Numbered from the stretch's first letter, positions 9,713 through 20,105 are shown. The stretch: DNA of 64,000 nt from Paraburkholderia fynbosensis (GCF_902859935.1 NZ_CADIKI010000002.1:372001-436000); one strand, 5' to 3'. Program-made: numbers and translations. The notes: generated from the sequence alone by a model not told the origin.

Positions 9713-11068
9713 ATGGAAAACCGCATTTTTTCTCACATGTTCGGCGATCTCGCGCGCGACTTCGGTCAGCCCGTGATGATATGGCAAGCCGGCATCCTGC
9801 TCGCGGCGCTCGTGCTCGCGTGGCTGCTTGCGCGCCTGCTGCGCCGCTCACTGGATCAGCGCCGGGAGTCGCGTTACCACACGGTGCGCTTCGGCGCGGA
9901 AAGCCTGAACCGCGCGGCCTTTCCGCTAATCGGCGCGGTGCTGGTGTGGCTCGCCCGAGCGATCGCCGGGCGCTTCATGCACACGGCGCTGCTCGATCTG
10001 GCGCTCGTGCCGCTGTTCGGCATCAGCCTGATTTACATTGTGTTTTTCTTCGCACGACGGGTTTTCAGCCGGGACGGGCAAATCCATCCGTGGCTGTTCC
10101 TCGTCGAGAAACTTGTTTCCATCGTCGTCTGGCTGGGCATGCTGCTCACCGTGATGGGCATTCAGGACGACGTGATCGCGTGGATGGGCAGCGTCCAGTT
10201 CCGCATCGCCAACGCGCACCTGACGCTGCTCTCGCTCGTCACGGGCCTGCTGTGGGTGGGCGTTACGATGATCGTTGCGATGTGGCTCGGCTCCGCGTTC
10301 GAAGACCGGCTGATGCGCTCGACCACGCTCGACGCCAACCTGAAGGTGGTGGTGGCGCGGGTCGGCCGGGCGGCTTTCGTGCTGGCGGCGGTGCTTGTCA
10401 GCCTGTCGGTGGTCGGCATCGACATTACGGTGCTGGGCGTATTCGGCGGCGCGCTCGGCGTCGGGCTGGGCTTTGGCATGCAGAAGATCACCAGCAACTA
10501 CGTGTCGGGCTTCATCATCCTGCTCGACCGGTCGCTGCGCATCGGCGACACGATCAACGTGAGCGGCCTGCAGGGCATGGTCACGCAGATCCGCACGCGT
10601 TACACCGTGGTGCGCGGGCTGGACGGCATCGAGACGCTGATTCCGAACGAAAAGCTGATCACGGACGTCGTGCAGAACCAGTCGTCGTATCTGACGCGCG
10701 GTTATGCGAAAGTGGCCGTGCAGGTCGCCTACACGTCCGATGTCGAGCACGCGATGCGTCTGCTCGCCCACGCCGCCGAGAACGTTCCGCGGGTGCTGCG
10801 CGAGCCGGCGCCCACGCCTTATCTGGCGAGCTTCGGGCCAGACGGCATCAATCTCGAACTGGGCTTCTGGATCGAGGAAGCGGCAACCGGAACCTCGGGT
10901 GTGCGCTCGACGGTCAACCGCAATATCTGGCGTTTATTCTCCGAGCACGGCATTGCGATTCCGCTCGCGCAGCGCGAAGTGCGGCTAGTCGGCCATGCGG
11001 CCGAAGCAATGCTGAATCCGGTAACAGTGATCGCCGCGGCTGCCAGTCAGACGGACGGCGCCCGCTGA
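9713..11068 (+). CDS. MscS-family mechanosensitive channel or related membrane protein
   Basis: A 451-residue membrane protein with several N-terminal transmembrane helices. The MscS core lies in the C-terminal half: the Gly/Ala-rich pore-lining helix in GVFGGALGVGLGFGMQKI, followed by SNYVSGFIILLDRSLRIGD and the beta domain. Such channels gate on membrane tension during osmotic downshock. The frame could begin at a TTG at 9653. The ATG at 9713 is preferred because the preceding residues are not membrane-like. It stands alone after rsmB. Confidence 0.88.
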   Translation: MENRIFSHMFGDLARDFGQPVMIWQAGILLAALVLAWLLARLLRRSLDQRRESRYHTVRFGAESLNRAAFPLIGAVLVWLARAIAGRFMHTALLDLALVPLFGISLIYIVFFFARRVFSRDGQIHPWLFLVEKLVSIVVWLGMLLTVMGIQDDVIAWMGSVQFRIANAHLTLLSLVTGLLWVGVTMIVAMWLGSAFEDRLMRSTTLDANLKVVVARVGRAAFVLAAVLVSLSVVGIDITVLGVFGGALGVGLGFGMQKITSNYVSGFIILLDRSLRIGDTINVSGLQGMVTQIRTRYTVVRGLDGIETLIPNEKLITDVVQNQSSYLTRGYAKVAVQVAYTSDVEHAMRLLAHAAENVPRVLREPAPTPYLASFGPDGINLELGFWIEEAATGTSGVRSTVNRNIWRLFSEHGIAIPLAQREVRLVGHAAEAMLNPVTVIAAAASQTDGAR

Positions 11069-11269
11069 CGGGCCGTTGGAGCTGCCTCCGGCGTTAAATT
11101 TGACCCCGGCGGGCTTCGTTCTCTTGATACCGCACAAAAAATCCCTATTTGTTACAAACACTTGGAACGCTTCAAGTAGAATGTCGTCCAATCCCGCTGT
11201 ATGCTTTCACTTTCTTGACACACGCATGCTGCGGGTGTCTCGTGTCTCTCGTTCCACAGGTAAATTGCC

Positions 11270-12466
11270 TTGTTGAATTCATTGCTCGCTTTCCTTGCCC
11301 ACGGCCTGTTGCACTTCTCGTGGTGGCAACTCGTCGTGTACACGCTGGTCGTGACGCACATCACCATTATTGGGGTGACGGTCTATCTGCACCGCTGCCA
11401 GGCGCACCGCGCGCTGGAGCTGCATCCGATTGCCAGTCATTTTTTCCGCTTCTGGTTGTGGATGACCACCGGCATGCTGACCGGCCAGTGGGCCGCGATT
11501 CACCGTAAGCACCACGCCAAGTGCGAAACCGAAGAAGATCCGCACAGCCCGCAAACGCGCGGTATCTGGAAGGTGCTGCTCGAAGGCGCGGAACTGTATC
11601 GCACCGAGGCGAAGAACGAAGAAACAATGCGCAAGTTCAGTCACGGCACGCCGAACGACTGGATGGAGCGCAACGTGTATACCAAGTACCCGATCCTCGG
11701 CGTGAGCCTGATGATGGTGCTGAACGTCGCGCTGTTCGGCGTCGTCGGCCTGACGATCTGGGCCGTGCAGATGGTGTGGATTCCGTTCTGGGCCGCCGGT
11801 GTGGTCAACGGCCTCGCGCACTTCTGGGGGTATCGCAACTTCAACTCGTCGGATGCGAGCACCAACATCTTCCCGTGGGGCATCATCATCGGCGGCGAAG
11901 AGCTGCATAACAATCACCACACATATGCGACGTCGGCCAAGCTGTCGAACAAGTGGTACGAGTTCGATATCGGCTGGATGTACATCCGCATCATGTCGGC
12001 GTTCCGTCTGGCCAAGGTGAAGAAGGTTGCGCCTACGCCGCGTCTGACCACCGGCAAGCTGGTGCTCGACCAGGACACGCTGCAAGCCGTTCTGGCCAAC
12101 CGCTACGAGGTGATGGCCCGCTACGGCAAGGCGCTCAAGCGTGCTTACCGTCAGGAACTCGCGCATTTGAAGGAAGTCGGCGCGCGCGAAAAGTATCAGG
12201 TCATGCGTGGTGCTCGCAGCTGGTTTCATAAGGAAGAAGCTGGACTCGACGAGCCGCAGAAGCGCCTGCTCCCGCAGATCTTCGCGAACAGCCAGAAGCT
12301 CAAGACCTACATCGACATGCGCAATGAACTCGCGGCCATGTGGGAGCGTTCCAATGCATCACGCGATCAACTGCTGGTCCAGTTGCAGGACTGGTGCCAT
12401 CGCGCCGAGCAGAGCGGCATCAAGGCGCTGCAGGATTTCGCGACGCGACTGCGTCGTTATGCTTGA
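11270..12466 (+). CDS. Membrane fatty-acid (acyl-CoA) desaturase
   Basis: A 398-residue di-iron membrane desaturase. The three histidine boxes are HRCQAHR (H41-H46), HRKHH (H78-H82) and HNNHH (from H213), with hydrophobic helices around them, as in OLE1/DesC delta-9 desaturases that make unsaturated acyl chains. The C-terminal 150 residues are a charged, helical extension. There is no ATG; two adjacent TTG codons (11270 and 11273) follow AGGTAAA and either may start translation. The 201 bases before it hold no gene, only an AT-rich stretch likely to contain its promoter. Confidence 0.9.
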   Translation: MLNSLLAFLAHGLLHFSWWQLVVYTLVVTHITIIGVTVYLHRCQAHRALELHPIASHFFRFWLWMTTGMLTGQWAAIHRKHHAKCETEEDPHSPQTRGIWKVLLEGAELYRTEAKNEETMRKFSHGTPNDWMERNVYTKYPILGVSLMMVLNVALFGVVGLTIWAVQMVWIPFWAAGVVNGLAHFWGYRNFNSSDASTNIFPWGIIIGGEELHNNHHTYATSAKLSNKWYEFDIGWMYIRIMSAFRLAKVKKVAPTPRLTTGKLVLDQDTLQAVLANRYEVMARYGKALKRAYRQELAHLKEVGAREKYQVMRGARSWFHKEEAGLDEPQKRLLPQIFANSQKLKTYIDMRNELAAMWERSNASRDQLLVQLQDWCHRAEQSGIKALQDFATRLRRYA

Positions 12467-12497
12467 TCGCGAAATCTATTAAAATTTCGTTACGTCA

Positions 12498-12529
12498 CAA
12501 AACCCCGCGTTGGCGGGGTTTTGCTTTTT
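12498..12529 (+). terminator. Rho-independent terminator after the desaturase gene
   Basis: Arms 12498-12508 and 12513-12523 pair perfectly (CAAAACCCCGC) around a GTTG loop. They are followed by a T-rich run. Confidence 0.9.
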
Positions 12530-12596
12530 GGGCCGCGGAAATTGCAACGACATGAGATTGGCAGTCAGCGGCGGCAGAGCGAAGGCAGAGGAGATC

Positions 12597-13736
12597 ATGG
12601 ATCAGCAGGCGACTAGGACGGTCGAGTACGACCGGCCGCAAGCACAGGGCACCACCTGTGGAATCGGGCAGGCGTGGGCAAAAGTGCCCGAGATGCCGTC
12701 TAGGGAAGAGAAGGTTGCGCTCAAAGCCCGCATCCGCGCGTTGCTCGAGCGCGAGAAAGCCGTGCTTGTCGCGCACTATTATGTCGACGCCGAATTGCAG
12801 GAGCTTGCGGACGAAACCGGTGGTTGCGTGGCTGACTCGCTGGAAATGGCGCGTTTCGGGCGCGATCACGAAGCGCAAACGCTGGTGGTGGCCGGCGTGC
12901 GCTTCATGGGCGAGACCGCGAAAATCCTTAGCCCGGACAAGCGCATTCTGATGCCGGATCTCGATGCGACCTGTTCGCTCGATCTGGGCTGCCCCGTGGA
13001 CGAATTCTCCGCTTTCTGCGATGCGCACCCGGATCGCGCGGTGGTCGTGTACGCGAACACTAGCGCCGCGGTCAAGGCGCGCGCGGACTGGATGGTGACC
13101 TCGTCGATAGGGCTGGAGATAGTCGCCGACCTGCACGCGCGCGGCGAAAAGATCATCTGGGCCCCGGACCGGCATCTCGGCGGCTATATCCAGAACAAGA
13201 CCGGCGCGGACATGCTGTTGTGGCAGGGCTCGTGCCTCGTGCACGACGAATTCAAAGGTATCGAACTCGATCTGTTGCGCGCCGAGTATCCGGGCGCGAA
13301 GGTGCTCGTACATCCGGAGTCGCCGGCCAACGTGGTCGCGCAAGCGGATGTGGTCGGCTCGACCACGCAATTGATCGACGCCGCCCAAAAGCTCGACGCG
13401 ACGCACTTCATCGTGGCGACCGATCTCGGCATTCTGCACAAGATGCAACTCGCCGCACCCGGCAAGACGCTGATCGCCGCGCCGACGGCCGGCAATAGCG
13501 GGACTTGCAAGAGTTGCGCGCACTGCCCGTGGATGGCCATGAACGGCCTCGCGAATCTGGCCGACGTGCTGGAGCGTGGTCACAACGAAATCTTCGTCGA
13601 TCGCGCGATCGGCGAGCGGGCGCGTCTGCCGATCGACCGGATGCTGGATTTCGCCGCGCGTCACAAAAAGCGCGTGCAGGCAAGCGGCGATCTCGCGCGC
13701 GACGCGCAACTGTATTCGAACGTGGGGGCAGCGTGA
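12597..13736 (+). CDS. nadA: Quinolinate synthase A
   Basis: A 4Fe-4S enzyme that condenses iminoaspartate with dihydroxyacetone phosphate to quinolinate, in de novo NAD synthesis. The 379-residue protein has [15 protein letters not shown], the cysteine region [10 protein letters not shown], and the C-terminal [13 protein letters not shown] cluster motif. The ATG at 12597 follows GAGGAG; an in-frame upstream ATG at 12552 is less well placed. Its stop overlaps the nadC start by one base. Its iminoaspartate substrate comes from NadB, encoded convergently. Confidence 0.97.
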   Translation: MDQQATRTVEYDRPQAQGTTCGIGQAWAKVPEMPSREEKVALKARIRALLEREKAVLVAHYYVDAELQELADETGGCVADSLEMARFGRDHEAQTLVVAGVRFMGETAKILSPDKRILMPDLDATCSLDLGCPVDEFSAFCDAHPDRAVVVYANTSAAVKARADWMVTSSIGLEIVADLHARGEKIIWAPDRHLGGYIQNKTGADMLLWQGSCLVHDEFKGIELDLLRAEYPGAKVLVHPESPANVVAQADVVGSTTQLIDAAQKLDATHFIVATDLGILHKMQLAAPGKTLIAAPTAGNSGTCKSCAHCPWMAMNGLANLADVLERGHNEIFVDRAIGERARLPIDRMLDFAARHKKRVQASGDLARDAQLYSNVGAA

Positions 13737-14659
13737 TGGGGGCCGTTGAAGGGGTAGTCGAGGGGGTAGCCGAGCACCAGCAGATCCAGGCGGTGTCGCC
13801 GCTGTTTGCCGAGATTCACGCGCAGTATGGCGCGGCTTTCGACGCCGCCTTGGCGCGCAACGTCGCCGATGCGTTGGCCGAAGATGTCGGCACGGGTGAT
13901 CAGACCGGCCGCCTTGTCCCCGCCGACGACGTGCGCAATGCGCGCATCGTCGTGCGCGAGGATGCGGTGCTGTGCGGCGTGCCATGGTTCAACGCAGTGA
14001 TGCGCGAGGTCGATCCGCGTATCGATGTGCGGTGGCGTTATCGTGAAGGTGATCGGATGGCCGCGGACACGCCGGTCTGCGAACTGCGCGGACCGGTTCG
14101 CGCGCTGTTGACTGCGGAACGCAATGCACTGAATTTTTTGCAGTTGCTGTCGGGTGTGTCGAGCGCGACGCGGCGGTATGTCGACGCGATCGCGCATACG
14201 CGCACGCGCATTCTCGACACGCGCAAGACGTTGCCCGGTTTGCGGCTCGCGCAAAAGTACGCGGTGCGCGTGGGCGGCGGCGCGAATCAACGGCTCGCGT
14301 TGTACGACGGCATCCTCATCAAGGAAAACCACATTGCCGCGGCAGGCGGCGTGGGTGCTGCCATGGACGCGGCGCTCGCGTTAAATGCGGGCGTGTCGAT
14401 CCAGATCGAAGTGGAGACGCTCGAGCAACTGGAAACCGCACTGTCGCATCGCGCGCAATCCATTCTGCTGGACAACTTTTCGTTCGACGCAATGCGCGAC
14501 GCGGTCCGCATCACGGCGGGGCGTGCGGTACTGGAGGTGTCCGGCGGCGTGAACTTCGAGACCGTGCGGACGATTGCCGAAACGGGTGTCGATCGCGTCT
14601 CGATCGGCGCGCTGACCAAGGACGTGCGCGCAACGGATTACTCGATGCGGATCGTTTGA
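13736..14659 (+). CDS. nadC: Nicotinate-nucleotide pyrophosphorylase (quinolinate phosphoribosyltransferase)
   Basis: Converts quinolinate and PRPP to nicotinate mononucleotide, CO2 and PPi. The 307-residue product has the family segments LAEDVGTGDQT, LTAERNALNFLQLLSG, the ILDTRKTLPGLR PRPP/quinolinate-binding loop, YDGILIKENH, and the GGVNFETVRTIAETGVD barrel end. The start is taken at the ATG overlapping the nadA stop (TGATG). The first 20 residues are a variable, valine- and glutamate-rich tail. It forms a coupled nadA-nadC operon. Confidence 0.97.
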   Translation: MGAVEGVVEGVAEHQQIQAVSPLFAEIHAQYGAAFDAALARNVADALAEDVGTGDQTGRLVPADDVRNARIVVREDAVLCGVPWFNAVMREVDPRIDVRWRYREGDRMAADTPVCELRGPVRALLTAERNALNFLQLLSGVSSATRRYVDAIAHTRTRILDTRKTLPGLRLAQKYAVRVGGGANQRLALYDGILIKENHIAAAGGVGAAMDAALALNAGVSIQIEVETLEQLETALSHRAQSILLDNFSFDAMRDAVRITAGRAVLEVSGGVNFETVRTIAETGVDRVSIGALTKDVRATDYSMRIV

Positions 14660-14692
14660 CCGCTTGTGCGCAAGCGGTTTCGATCAATGATG

Positions 14693-14728
14693 AAGGCCAT
14701 CGCCGGATCAGTCGGGCGATGGCCTTTT
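14693..14728. terminator. Terminator shared by convergent nadC and nadB
   Basis: Arms 14693-14704 and 14715-14726 (AAGGCCATCGCC) pair perfectly around a 10-base loop, followed by TTTT on the plus strand. It lies between the two convergent stops and probably serves nadC; the minus-strand tail is weaker. Confidence 0.85.
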
Positions 14729-14750
14729 CGTTTCATCCAGCTCAAAACGA

Positions 14751-16349
14751 TCATACGTTGCGATTGCGCACGTGCTCTGGCGAGAGAACCGTCGGCAGCG
14801 CTTTGGGCAGTGTTGCCGGCCAGTCCCGGCTGAAATGCAGCCCGCGGCTTTCACGCCGTGAGCGCGCGCCTTCGACGATCAACGAGGCGACGTCGACCAG
14901 GTTGCGTAGTTCGAGCAGATCGCGGCTCACCTTGAAGTTCGCGTAATACTCGTGAATCTCGTCGCGCAGTAGCGCCAATCGGTGTTTCGCGCGTGCGAGC
15001 CGCTTGTCGGTGCGCACGATACCGACGTAATTCCACATCAGCCGGCGCAGTTCATCCCAGTTGTGAGCGACCACGACTTCTTCGTCGGGATCGGACACGC
15101 GGCTTTCGTCCCAATCCGGCAACGGCGCATGAACGGCCGCGCTAAAGCCTTCTTCCTCGATGGCTTGGGCCGCGGAGCGTCCGATCACGAGGCATTCGAG
15201 CAGCGAGTTGCTGGCCAGGCGGTTCGCGCCATGCAGGCCGGTGCACGACGTCTCGCCGACGGCATACAGGCCTGCGAGATCGGTGCGGCCGGCGAGGTCG
15301 GTTACGACGCCGCCGCACGTGTAGTGCGCCGCCGGCACGACGGGGATCGGTTCCCTGGTGATGTCGATGCCGAATTCCAGGCAGCGCGCGAGAATCGTCG
15401 GGAAGTGTTCGCGCAGGAATTCGGGTGGTTGATGGCTGATGTCGAGGTACACGCAATCGATGCCGCGCTTCTTGATCTCGAAATCGATCGCACGCGCGAC
15501 GATGTCGCGCGGCGCGAGTTCGGCTCGCCCGTCGTGGTTCGGCATGAAGCGCGTGCCGTCCGGTAGCTTCAGAACGCCGCCTTCGCCGCGCACCGCTTCC
15601 GAAATCAGAAACGACTTCGCGTACGGATGGAACAGGCAGGTCGGATGGAACTGGATGAATTCCATGTTCGACACGCGGCAGCCGGCTCGCCATGCCATTG
15701 CGATGCCGTCGCCGGTCGCGGTGTCGGGATTCGTGGTGTACAGATAGACCTTGCCGGCGCCGCCCGTGGCGAGCACCGTATGCGGCGCTTCTATCGTCAC
15801 CGTGCGGCCGCTTTGCAGATCGAGCGCGTACAGACCGTGGCAACGGCGGCCGGGCAGGCCGAGGCGGTCGGACGTGATCAGGTCGATCGCGTAGTGGTCC
15901 TCGAACAGCGTGATGTTCGGATGGCGGCGCACGCGTTCGCTGAGCGTGGCAACCACCGCGTGGCCCGTCGCATCCGCAGCATGAATGATCCGGCGATGGC
16001 TGTGGCCGCCTTCGCGCGTCAGATGGAAGCCTAGTTCGGCGGCATCGTCTTTAGTGAACGGCACGCCTTGCTCGATCAGCCATTCGATCGCGGCACGCCC
16101 ATGCTCGACGATGAAGCGCGTAGCGGCCTCGTCACACAGCCCGCCACCGGCGATCAGCGTGTCGCGCACGTGATTTTCGATGCTGTCCGCCGAATCCAGC
16201 ACCGCGGCGATGCCGCCTTGCGCCCAGTCGCTTGCGCCTTCGGTCATCGATCGCTTGGCGACCACTGCAACCCGCCGGGTCTGCGCCAGATTGAGCGCTA
16301 CGCTCAAGCCAGCCAGACCGCTACCGACAATCGCCACATCGAATTCCAT
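14751..16349 (-). CDS. nadB: L-aspartate oxidase
   Basis: FAD flavoprotein oxidising L-aspartate to iminoaspartate, the first step of NAD synthesis. The 532-residue product has the N-terminal dinucleotide fold [18 protein letters not shown], the [14 protein letters not shown] loop, HPTCLFHP, and the late [23 protein letters not shown] contact. The ATG at 16349 is chosen because GGAG lies nine bases before it. Another in-frame ATG (16358) sits directly on that GGAG. It converges with nadA-nadC, so the three steps are encoded side by side but in separate transcripts. Confidence 0.97.
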   Translation of the reverse strand: MEFDVAIVGSGLAGLSVALNLAQTRRVAVVAKRSMTEGASDWAQGGIAAVLDSADSIENHVRDTLIAGGGLCDEAATRFIVEHGRAAIEWLIEQGVPFTKDDAAELGFHLTREGGHSHRRIIHAADATGHAVVATLSERVRRHPNITLFEDHYAIDLITSDRLGLPGRRCHGLYALDLQSGRTVTIEAPHTVLATGGAGKVYLYTTNPDTATGDGIAMAWRAGCRVSNMEFIQFHPTCLFHPYAKSFLISEAVRGEGGVLKLPDGTRFMPNHDGRAELAPRDIVARAIDFEIKKRGIDCVYLDISHQPPEFLREHFPTILARCLEFGIDITREPIPVVPAAHYTCGGVVTDLAGRTDLAGLYAVGETSCTGLHGANRLASNSLLECLVIGRSAAQAIEEEGFSAAVHAPLPDWDESRVSDPDEEVVVAHNWDELRRLMWNYVGIVRTDKRLARAKHRLALLRDEIHEYYANFKVSRDLLELRNLVDVASLIVEGARSRRESRGLHFSRDWPATLPKALPTVLSPEHVRNRNV

Positions 16350-16526
16350 TACTTGCATCTCCGTCTTTCGTTTTCCACGACGGCGCGCGATCCGCTCGCC
16401 GCTAAAGCAAGAAAGCATACGCGTCGCAACGGATGAACGAAAGCTGGCTGAACGGCATAAGACTGTTCGTGTGGACGAAGAGCGAATCAACGACGTGGAA
16501 ATGAGATAAGAGAGGCGCGCAGAAAC

Positions 16527-16557
16527 AAAAAAGCCTCGCACGAATGCGAGGCTTTTT
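16527..16557 (-). terminator. Rho-independent terminator after rpmG
   Basis: The stem AAAGCCTCGCA / TGCGAGGCTTT has a CGAA tetraloop and is flanked by A- and T-runs, so it can work in either direction. It lies just downstream of rpmG on the minus strand and before nadB. Confidence 0.88.
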
Positions 16558-16595
16558 TTGCATGTCTTTTGCCTTCGTCAGGCAGGAGCCAAGAT

Positions 16596-16763
16596 TTATT
16601 TAATCTTGGTTTCCTTGTACTCAACGTGCTTGCGGACGACCGGATCAAATTTCTTGATCAGCATCTTTTCCGGCATGTTGCGTTTGTTCTTCGTCGTCGT
16701 GTAGAAGTGACCCGTGCCTGCGGTCGATTCCAGCTTGATCTTGTCGCGTGCGCCTTTCGCCAT
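16596..16763 (-). CDS. rpmG: 50S ribosomal protein L33
   Basis: A 55-residue ribosomal protein beginning [14 protein letters not shown] and ending EYKETKIK, the size and basic composition of L33. It has no CxxC zinc ribbon, so it is the zinc-independent form. The start has a good AGGAG ten bases upstream (minus strand, TAAGGAGTAAATC before ATG). It follows rpmB by 10 bases in the usual rpmB-rpmG pair. Confidence 0.97.
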
Positions 16764-16773
16764 GATTTACTCC

Positions 16774-17007
16774 TTAGGCTTCACCGCGTGCGCGCAGATC
16801 TGCGAGCACAGCGTCGATACCGTTCTTGTCGATCAGGCGCAGGCCGGCGTTCGAAACGCGCAGACGCACCCAACGGTTTTCGCTTTCCACCCAAATGCGG
16901 CGGTTTTGCAGGTTCGGCAGGAACCGGCGCTTGGTTTTGTTGTTCGCGTGGGAAACGTTGTTGCCGCTCATCGGCGCTTTCCCAGTTACTTGGCATACGC
17001 GTGCCAT
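16774..17007 (-). CDS. rpmB: 50S ribosomal protein L28
   Basis: A 77-residue basic ribosomal protein with the L28 hallmarks [10 protein letters not shown] at the N-terminus, [19 protein letters not shown], and [18 protein letters not shown]. No zinc-binding cysteine pair is present. It is the first gene of the rpmB-rpmG operon, preceded by AGGAG, a leader of about 140 bases, and a strong promoter at 17157-17186. Confidence 0.98.
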   Translation of the reverse strand: MARVCQVTGKAPMSGNNVSHANNKTKRRFLPNLQNRRIWVESENRWVRLRVSNAGLRLIDKNGIDAVLADLRARGEA

Positions 17008-17156
17008 GAGAGCACTCCTAATACGCTAATTCTGAGTTCGAACGCCGTGAAAGTTTCCCGAAAAGGCCGCGCTTAAGTTTGGAAACTAGAGGCGCTTGAG
17101 CTTTCCGGAACGCCTTGATGGCTTCGGAACAGGGGGTTGGAAATAGGCAAACCGGA

Positions 17157-17186
17157 ATTATAGCGGAAAAAAAGCCGCAAAATCAA
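17157..17186 (-). promoter_or_regulatory. Sigma-70 promoter of rpmB-rpmG
   Basis: On the minus strand TTGATT (17186-17181) and a consensus TATAAT (17162-17157) are separated by 18 bases. Predicted transcription start is near 17149, leaving a leader of about 140 bases before rpmB. Confidence 0.75.
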
Positions 17187-17244
17187 ACCTTATTTGCGAC
17201 ACTGGACACGGTGCCCCGCCTGCGCGGCCCTGGTCCTTGCGCTG

Positions 17245-18027
17245 TCACGGCCAGCCGGCGCGGGCGAACGAGTAGACGCTGTCCGTGGCGATCACCAGAT
17301 GATCGATCAGTCGCACGTCGATCAATGCCAACGCGTCGCGCAGCGTGTGCGTCAGGCGGCAGTCGCTGGCACTCGGCTGGACCGCGCCGGAAGGGTGATT
17401 ATGCGCGACGATCAGGCTCGCCGCATTCAGGTTCAGTGCGCGCCGTACGATTTCGCGTGGATAGACCGCCATGCGCGTGAGTGAGCCCTGCGCGCTTTCC
17501 TCGCAGCGTATCAGCCGATGCCGCGCGTCCAGAAAGAGCGACACGAACACTTCCTGGTGGCGGCCGCCGATCAACAGGCGCAGATAGTTTTCCACGGCTT
17601 CGGGCGAGTTCAACAGCGAGCGCCTGCGCATTTTATCGACCAGAGATCGCCGGGCCATTTCCATGATCGCCAGCAACTGCGCTTTTTTCGCCGGCCCGAG
17701 GCCGCGGATGCCGTCGAGGTCGACGTAGGCCGCGTCGAGCATGGCGCGCAGCGAGCCGAACCGGTCGAGCAATGCGCGCGCGACGCTGAAGACATCGTGG
17801 CCGGGCAGGCCGGAGCCCAGCACCAGCGCGATCATCTCGGTATCGGACAGGGCACTGGGCCCCTGGTTGATCAGACGCTCGCGCGGCATGTCTTTTTTTT
17901 GCCATTTACCGCGCAGCAGCGGTGGCCGGCCAGGCGCGCCAGTTGCAGCGGCGGCGCGTGGTGTCGGCGCCCCGGGCAGCGCTGTCTGCGCGGGTACATC
18001 GTCAATTGTGCTGACGTAATCGGCCAT
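17245..18027 (-). CDS. radC: RadC-family JAB/MPN-domain protein
   Basis: A 260-residue protein with helix-hairpin-helix residues ([18 protein letters not shown]) and a C-terminal JAB/MPN metalloprotease-like domain. Its metal site is [15 protein letters not shown], preceded by the conserved Glu region. Despite the historical name, a role in DNA repair is not established for this family. The first 35 residues are a proline/alanine-rich, probably disordered extension. It is divergent from fkpB, with about 210 bases between the starts. Confidence 0.92.
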   Translation of the reverse strand: MADYVSTIDDVPAQTALPGAPTPRAAAATGAPGRPPLLRGKWQKKDMPRERLINQGPSALSDTEMIALVLGSGLPGHDVFSVARALLDRFGSLRAMLDAAYVDLDGIRGLGPAKKAQLLAIMEMARRSLVDKMRRRSLLNSPEAVENYLRLLIGGRHQEVFVSLFLDARHRLIRCEESAQGSLTRMAVYPREIVRRALNLNAASLIVAHNHPSGAVQPSASDCRLTHTLRDALALIDVRLIDHLVIATDSVYSFARAGWP

Positions 18028-18237
18028 ATAAATAGAATCCTCCGCTTGCGTGGGTGGCGCAGGGCGAGGCTGTACCCTGCCGCCATGCGCGCGACTGAGC
18101 CAAGCCGCCGCCCGCTATGTGGCTTACAATAGACGCTTTGCGCACGGCACCCCGATGGTTTGCCACACGCGTGAACTGCGGCGTCGACTGCGCCAGCAGC
18201 GCACCCGTGCAGCGCGCTTCGACTGAGCGAGCATTGC

Positions 18238-18693
18238 ATGAGCATCATCGACATTTCCGAGGTGAAGGCCGGTTCACACGTGACGCTTCACTACCGGCTT
18301 TCCCTTGCCGATGGCGCCGAAGTCATCAATACGTTTACCGACAAACCGGCTACGCTGCTGCTTGGCGCCGGTCAACTGGCGCCGCCGCTGGAAGATATTT
18401 TGCTGGGTTTGAAGGTGGGCCACCATTCGACCTTTCAGCTAACCCCGGGCCAGGCGTTCGGTCCCCGCAATCCGGAGCTGATCCAGCGCGTGTCGCTGGC
18501 CACGCTGCGCGAAAACAGCATGATCGGCGAGGATTTTTCGCCAGGTGACCTGGTCGAATTCAACGCACCGGGCGGCGGGCGCTACGCCGGTGTCCTGAAG
18601 GAGGTCGGCGAGACGTCGGCCCTGTTCGATTTCAACCATCCGCTTGCCGGCCAGGCGCTGGCGTTTGAAGTGAAAATCATCGGGATTTTGTAA
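18238..18693 (+). CDS. fkpB: FKBP-type peptidyl-prolyl isomerase (SlpA/FkpB-like)
   Basis: A 151-residue cytosolic prolyl isomerase of the SlyD/SlpA class. FKBP strands flank an inserted chaperone flap, seen in [36 protein letters not shown], and the flap [16 protein letters not shown]. It lacks the metal-binding His-rich tail of SlyD. It lies two bases upstream of ispH, as in the E. coli fkpB-ispH operon. A TACAAT hexamer near 18124 is a possible promoter element. Confidence 0.93.
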   Translation: MSIIDISEVKAGSHVTLHYRLSLADGAEVINTFTDKPATLLLGAGQLAPPLEDILLGLKVGHHSTFQLTPGQAFGPRNPELIQRVSLATLRENSMIGEDFSPGDLVEFNAPGGGRYAGVLKEVGETSALFDFNHPLAGQALAFEVKIIGIL

Positions 18694-18695
18694 AC

Positions 18696-19655
18696 ATGAG
18701 CATCACGGATACGACTCTTGCCGAAACCGAGATCCTGCTGGCGCAGCCGCGTGGATTTTGCGCCGGCGTCGATCGGGCGATCGAGATCGTCGAGCGGGCC
18801 ATCAAGCTGCACGGGTCGCCGATCTACGTGCGCCACGAAATCGTCCACAACGCCTATGTGGTCGAAGACTTGCGCAAGAAGGGCGCAATCTTCATCGAGC
18901 GGCTGGAAGAAGTGCCGGCCGGCAATACGGTCATCTTCAGTGCGCACGGTGTGTCGAAGGCCGTGCGTTCGGAAGCCGAGTCGCGCGGCCTGCGTGTGTA
19001 CGACGCCACGTGTCCGCTCGTGACCAAGGTGCATATCGAAGTCGCGAAGATGCGCCAGGACGGCTTCGACATCGTGATGATCGGCCACAAGGGCCACCCG
19101 GAAGTCGAAGGAACGATGGGGCAGGCCGGCGAGGGCATGCATCTGGTCGAAGACATCGAAGACGTGCAGGCTTTGCAACTGGCCGATCCGGAGCGGATCG
19201 CGTTCGTCACGCAAACCACGCTGTCCGTCGACGATGCGGCTGAAATCATCCGCGCGCTGAAGACCAAGTATCCGTCTATCCGTGAGCCGAAGAAGCAGGA
19301 CATCTGCTACGCCACGCAAAACCGCCAGGACGCGGTGAAATTCATGGCGCCGCAGTGCGACGTCGTGATCGTGGTCGGCAGCCCGAATAGTTCGAACTCC
19401 AACCGGCTGCGCGAGCTGGCCGAAAAGCTCGGCGTGCCGGCCTATATGGTGGATTCGCCCGATCAGATCGATCCCGTATGGGTCCAGGGCAAGCGGCGTA
19501 TCGGCGTGACCGCTGGGGCGTCGGCGCCGGAAGTGCTGGCGCAGGCGGTGATCGCCCGCTTGCGCGATCTCGGCGTGCGCAATGTGCGCGCGCTCGACGG
19601 CATCGAGGAAAACATCGCGTTTCCGCTGCCGCGCGGATTAGGTCTGCCGGCCTGA
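18696..19655 (+). CDS. ispH: 4-hydroxy-3-methylbut-2-enyl diphosphate reductase
   Basis: The last step of the MEP isoprenoid pathway, reducing HMBPP to IPP and DMAPP. The 319-residue protein has the three cluster-binding cysteines C22 ([12 protein letters not shown]), C106 ([10 protein letters not shown]) and C204 ([11 protein letters not shown]). It also has the substrate-binding segments [22 protein letters not shown] and [11 protein letters not shown]. It is coupled to fkpB and followed by a terminator. IPP made here also feeds undecaprenyl phosphate, recycled by UppP encoded at 49574. Confidence 0.98.
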   Translation: MSITDTTLAETEILLAQPRGFCAGVDRAIEIVERAIKLHGSPIYVRHEIVHNAYVVEDLRKKGAIFIERLEEVPAGNTVIFSAHGVSKAVRSEAESRGLRVYDATCPLVTKVHIEVAKMRQDGFDIVMIGHKGHPEVEGTMGQAGEGMHLVEDIEDVQALQLADPERIAFVTQTTLSVDDAAEIIRALKTKYPSIREPKKQDICYATQNRQDAVKFMAPQCDVVIVVGSPNSSNSNRLRELAEKLGVPAYMVDSPDQIDPVWVQGKRRIGVTAGASAPEVLAQAVIARLRDLGVRNVRALDGIEENIAFPLPRGLGLPA

Positions 19656-19683
19656 CAGTTCCGCTGAGCCAAGTTGGAAGAAA

Positions 19684-19708
19684 GCGCGCCTGAGGGGCGC
19701 GTTTTTTT
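19684..19708 (+). terminator. Rho-independent terminator after ispH
   Basis: A short GC stem (GCGCGCC with GGGCGCG, four-base loop) is followed by seven T residues. Confidence 0.85.
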
Positions 19709-19876
19709 CGTCTGGAGGCTAGTGGCGAGGCGCAAATATAAAGTGCCAGATCAGGCTGGCCGGCCCCTTTGTGTGACGTCCCCCGCAAATTCTTTGGAAT
19801 TGCGATTGGGTTTTTTATCCATTATGACCTGATCTGTCCCTGATTAATCCGCATTAAATCCATCGCATGGAATTTT

Positions 19877-19897
19877 GACGCACTAAAGTAGTGCGTC
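19877..19897. promoter_or_regulatory. Perfect palindrome resembling an NtrC-type site
   Basis: Nine-base arms GACGCACTA and TAGTGCGTC surround AAG. The core GCACTA-N3-TAGTGC has the same GCAC-N7-GTGC spacing as enterobacterial NtrC sites (GCACCA-N3-TGGTGC). It lies about 210 bases upstream of the livK promoter -35. I found no matching sigma-54 promoter, so regulator identity is a guess. Confidence 0.45.
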
Positions 19898-20105
19898 ACC
19901 TTCGGCATTGCAGGAAACGTAATACATAACGCAAAGCGCGCTCCAACCGGGCACCGGGCCGATTCGCTGCAACACTTGATGCCATGGGGTCCCGCACCGG
20001 TGCAACTGATGCACGAAAAACGGTCGCAACCGGGTTGCGCCTTCTAGCGGTTTTAGCTCTCAAAATAAGGTTGCAATGCAGGAAAACCCCACCGGTTCAA
20101 CAATA

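Noticed and set aside
19898..20105. Sigma-54 promoter near the NtrC-like palindrome
   Set aside because: GGCAC-type elements occur (for example near 19960), but the GC doublet is not at the required spacing.
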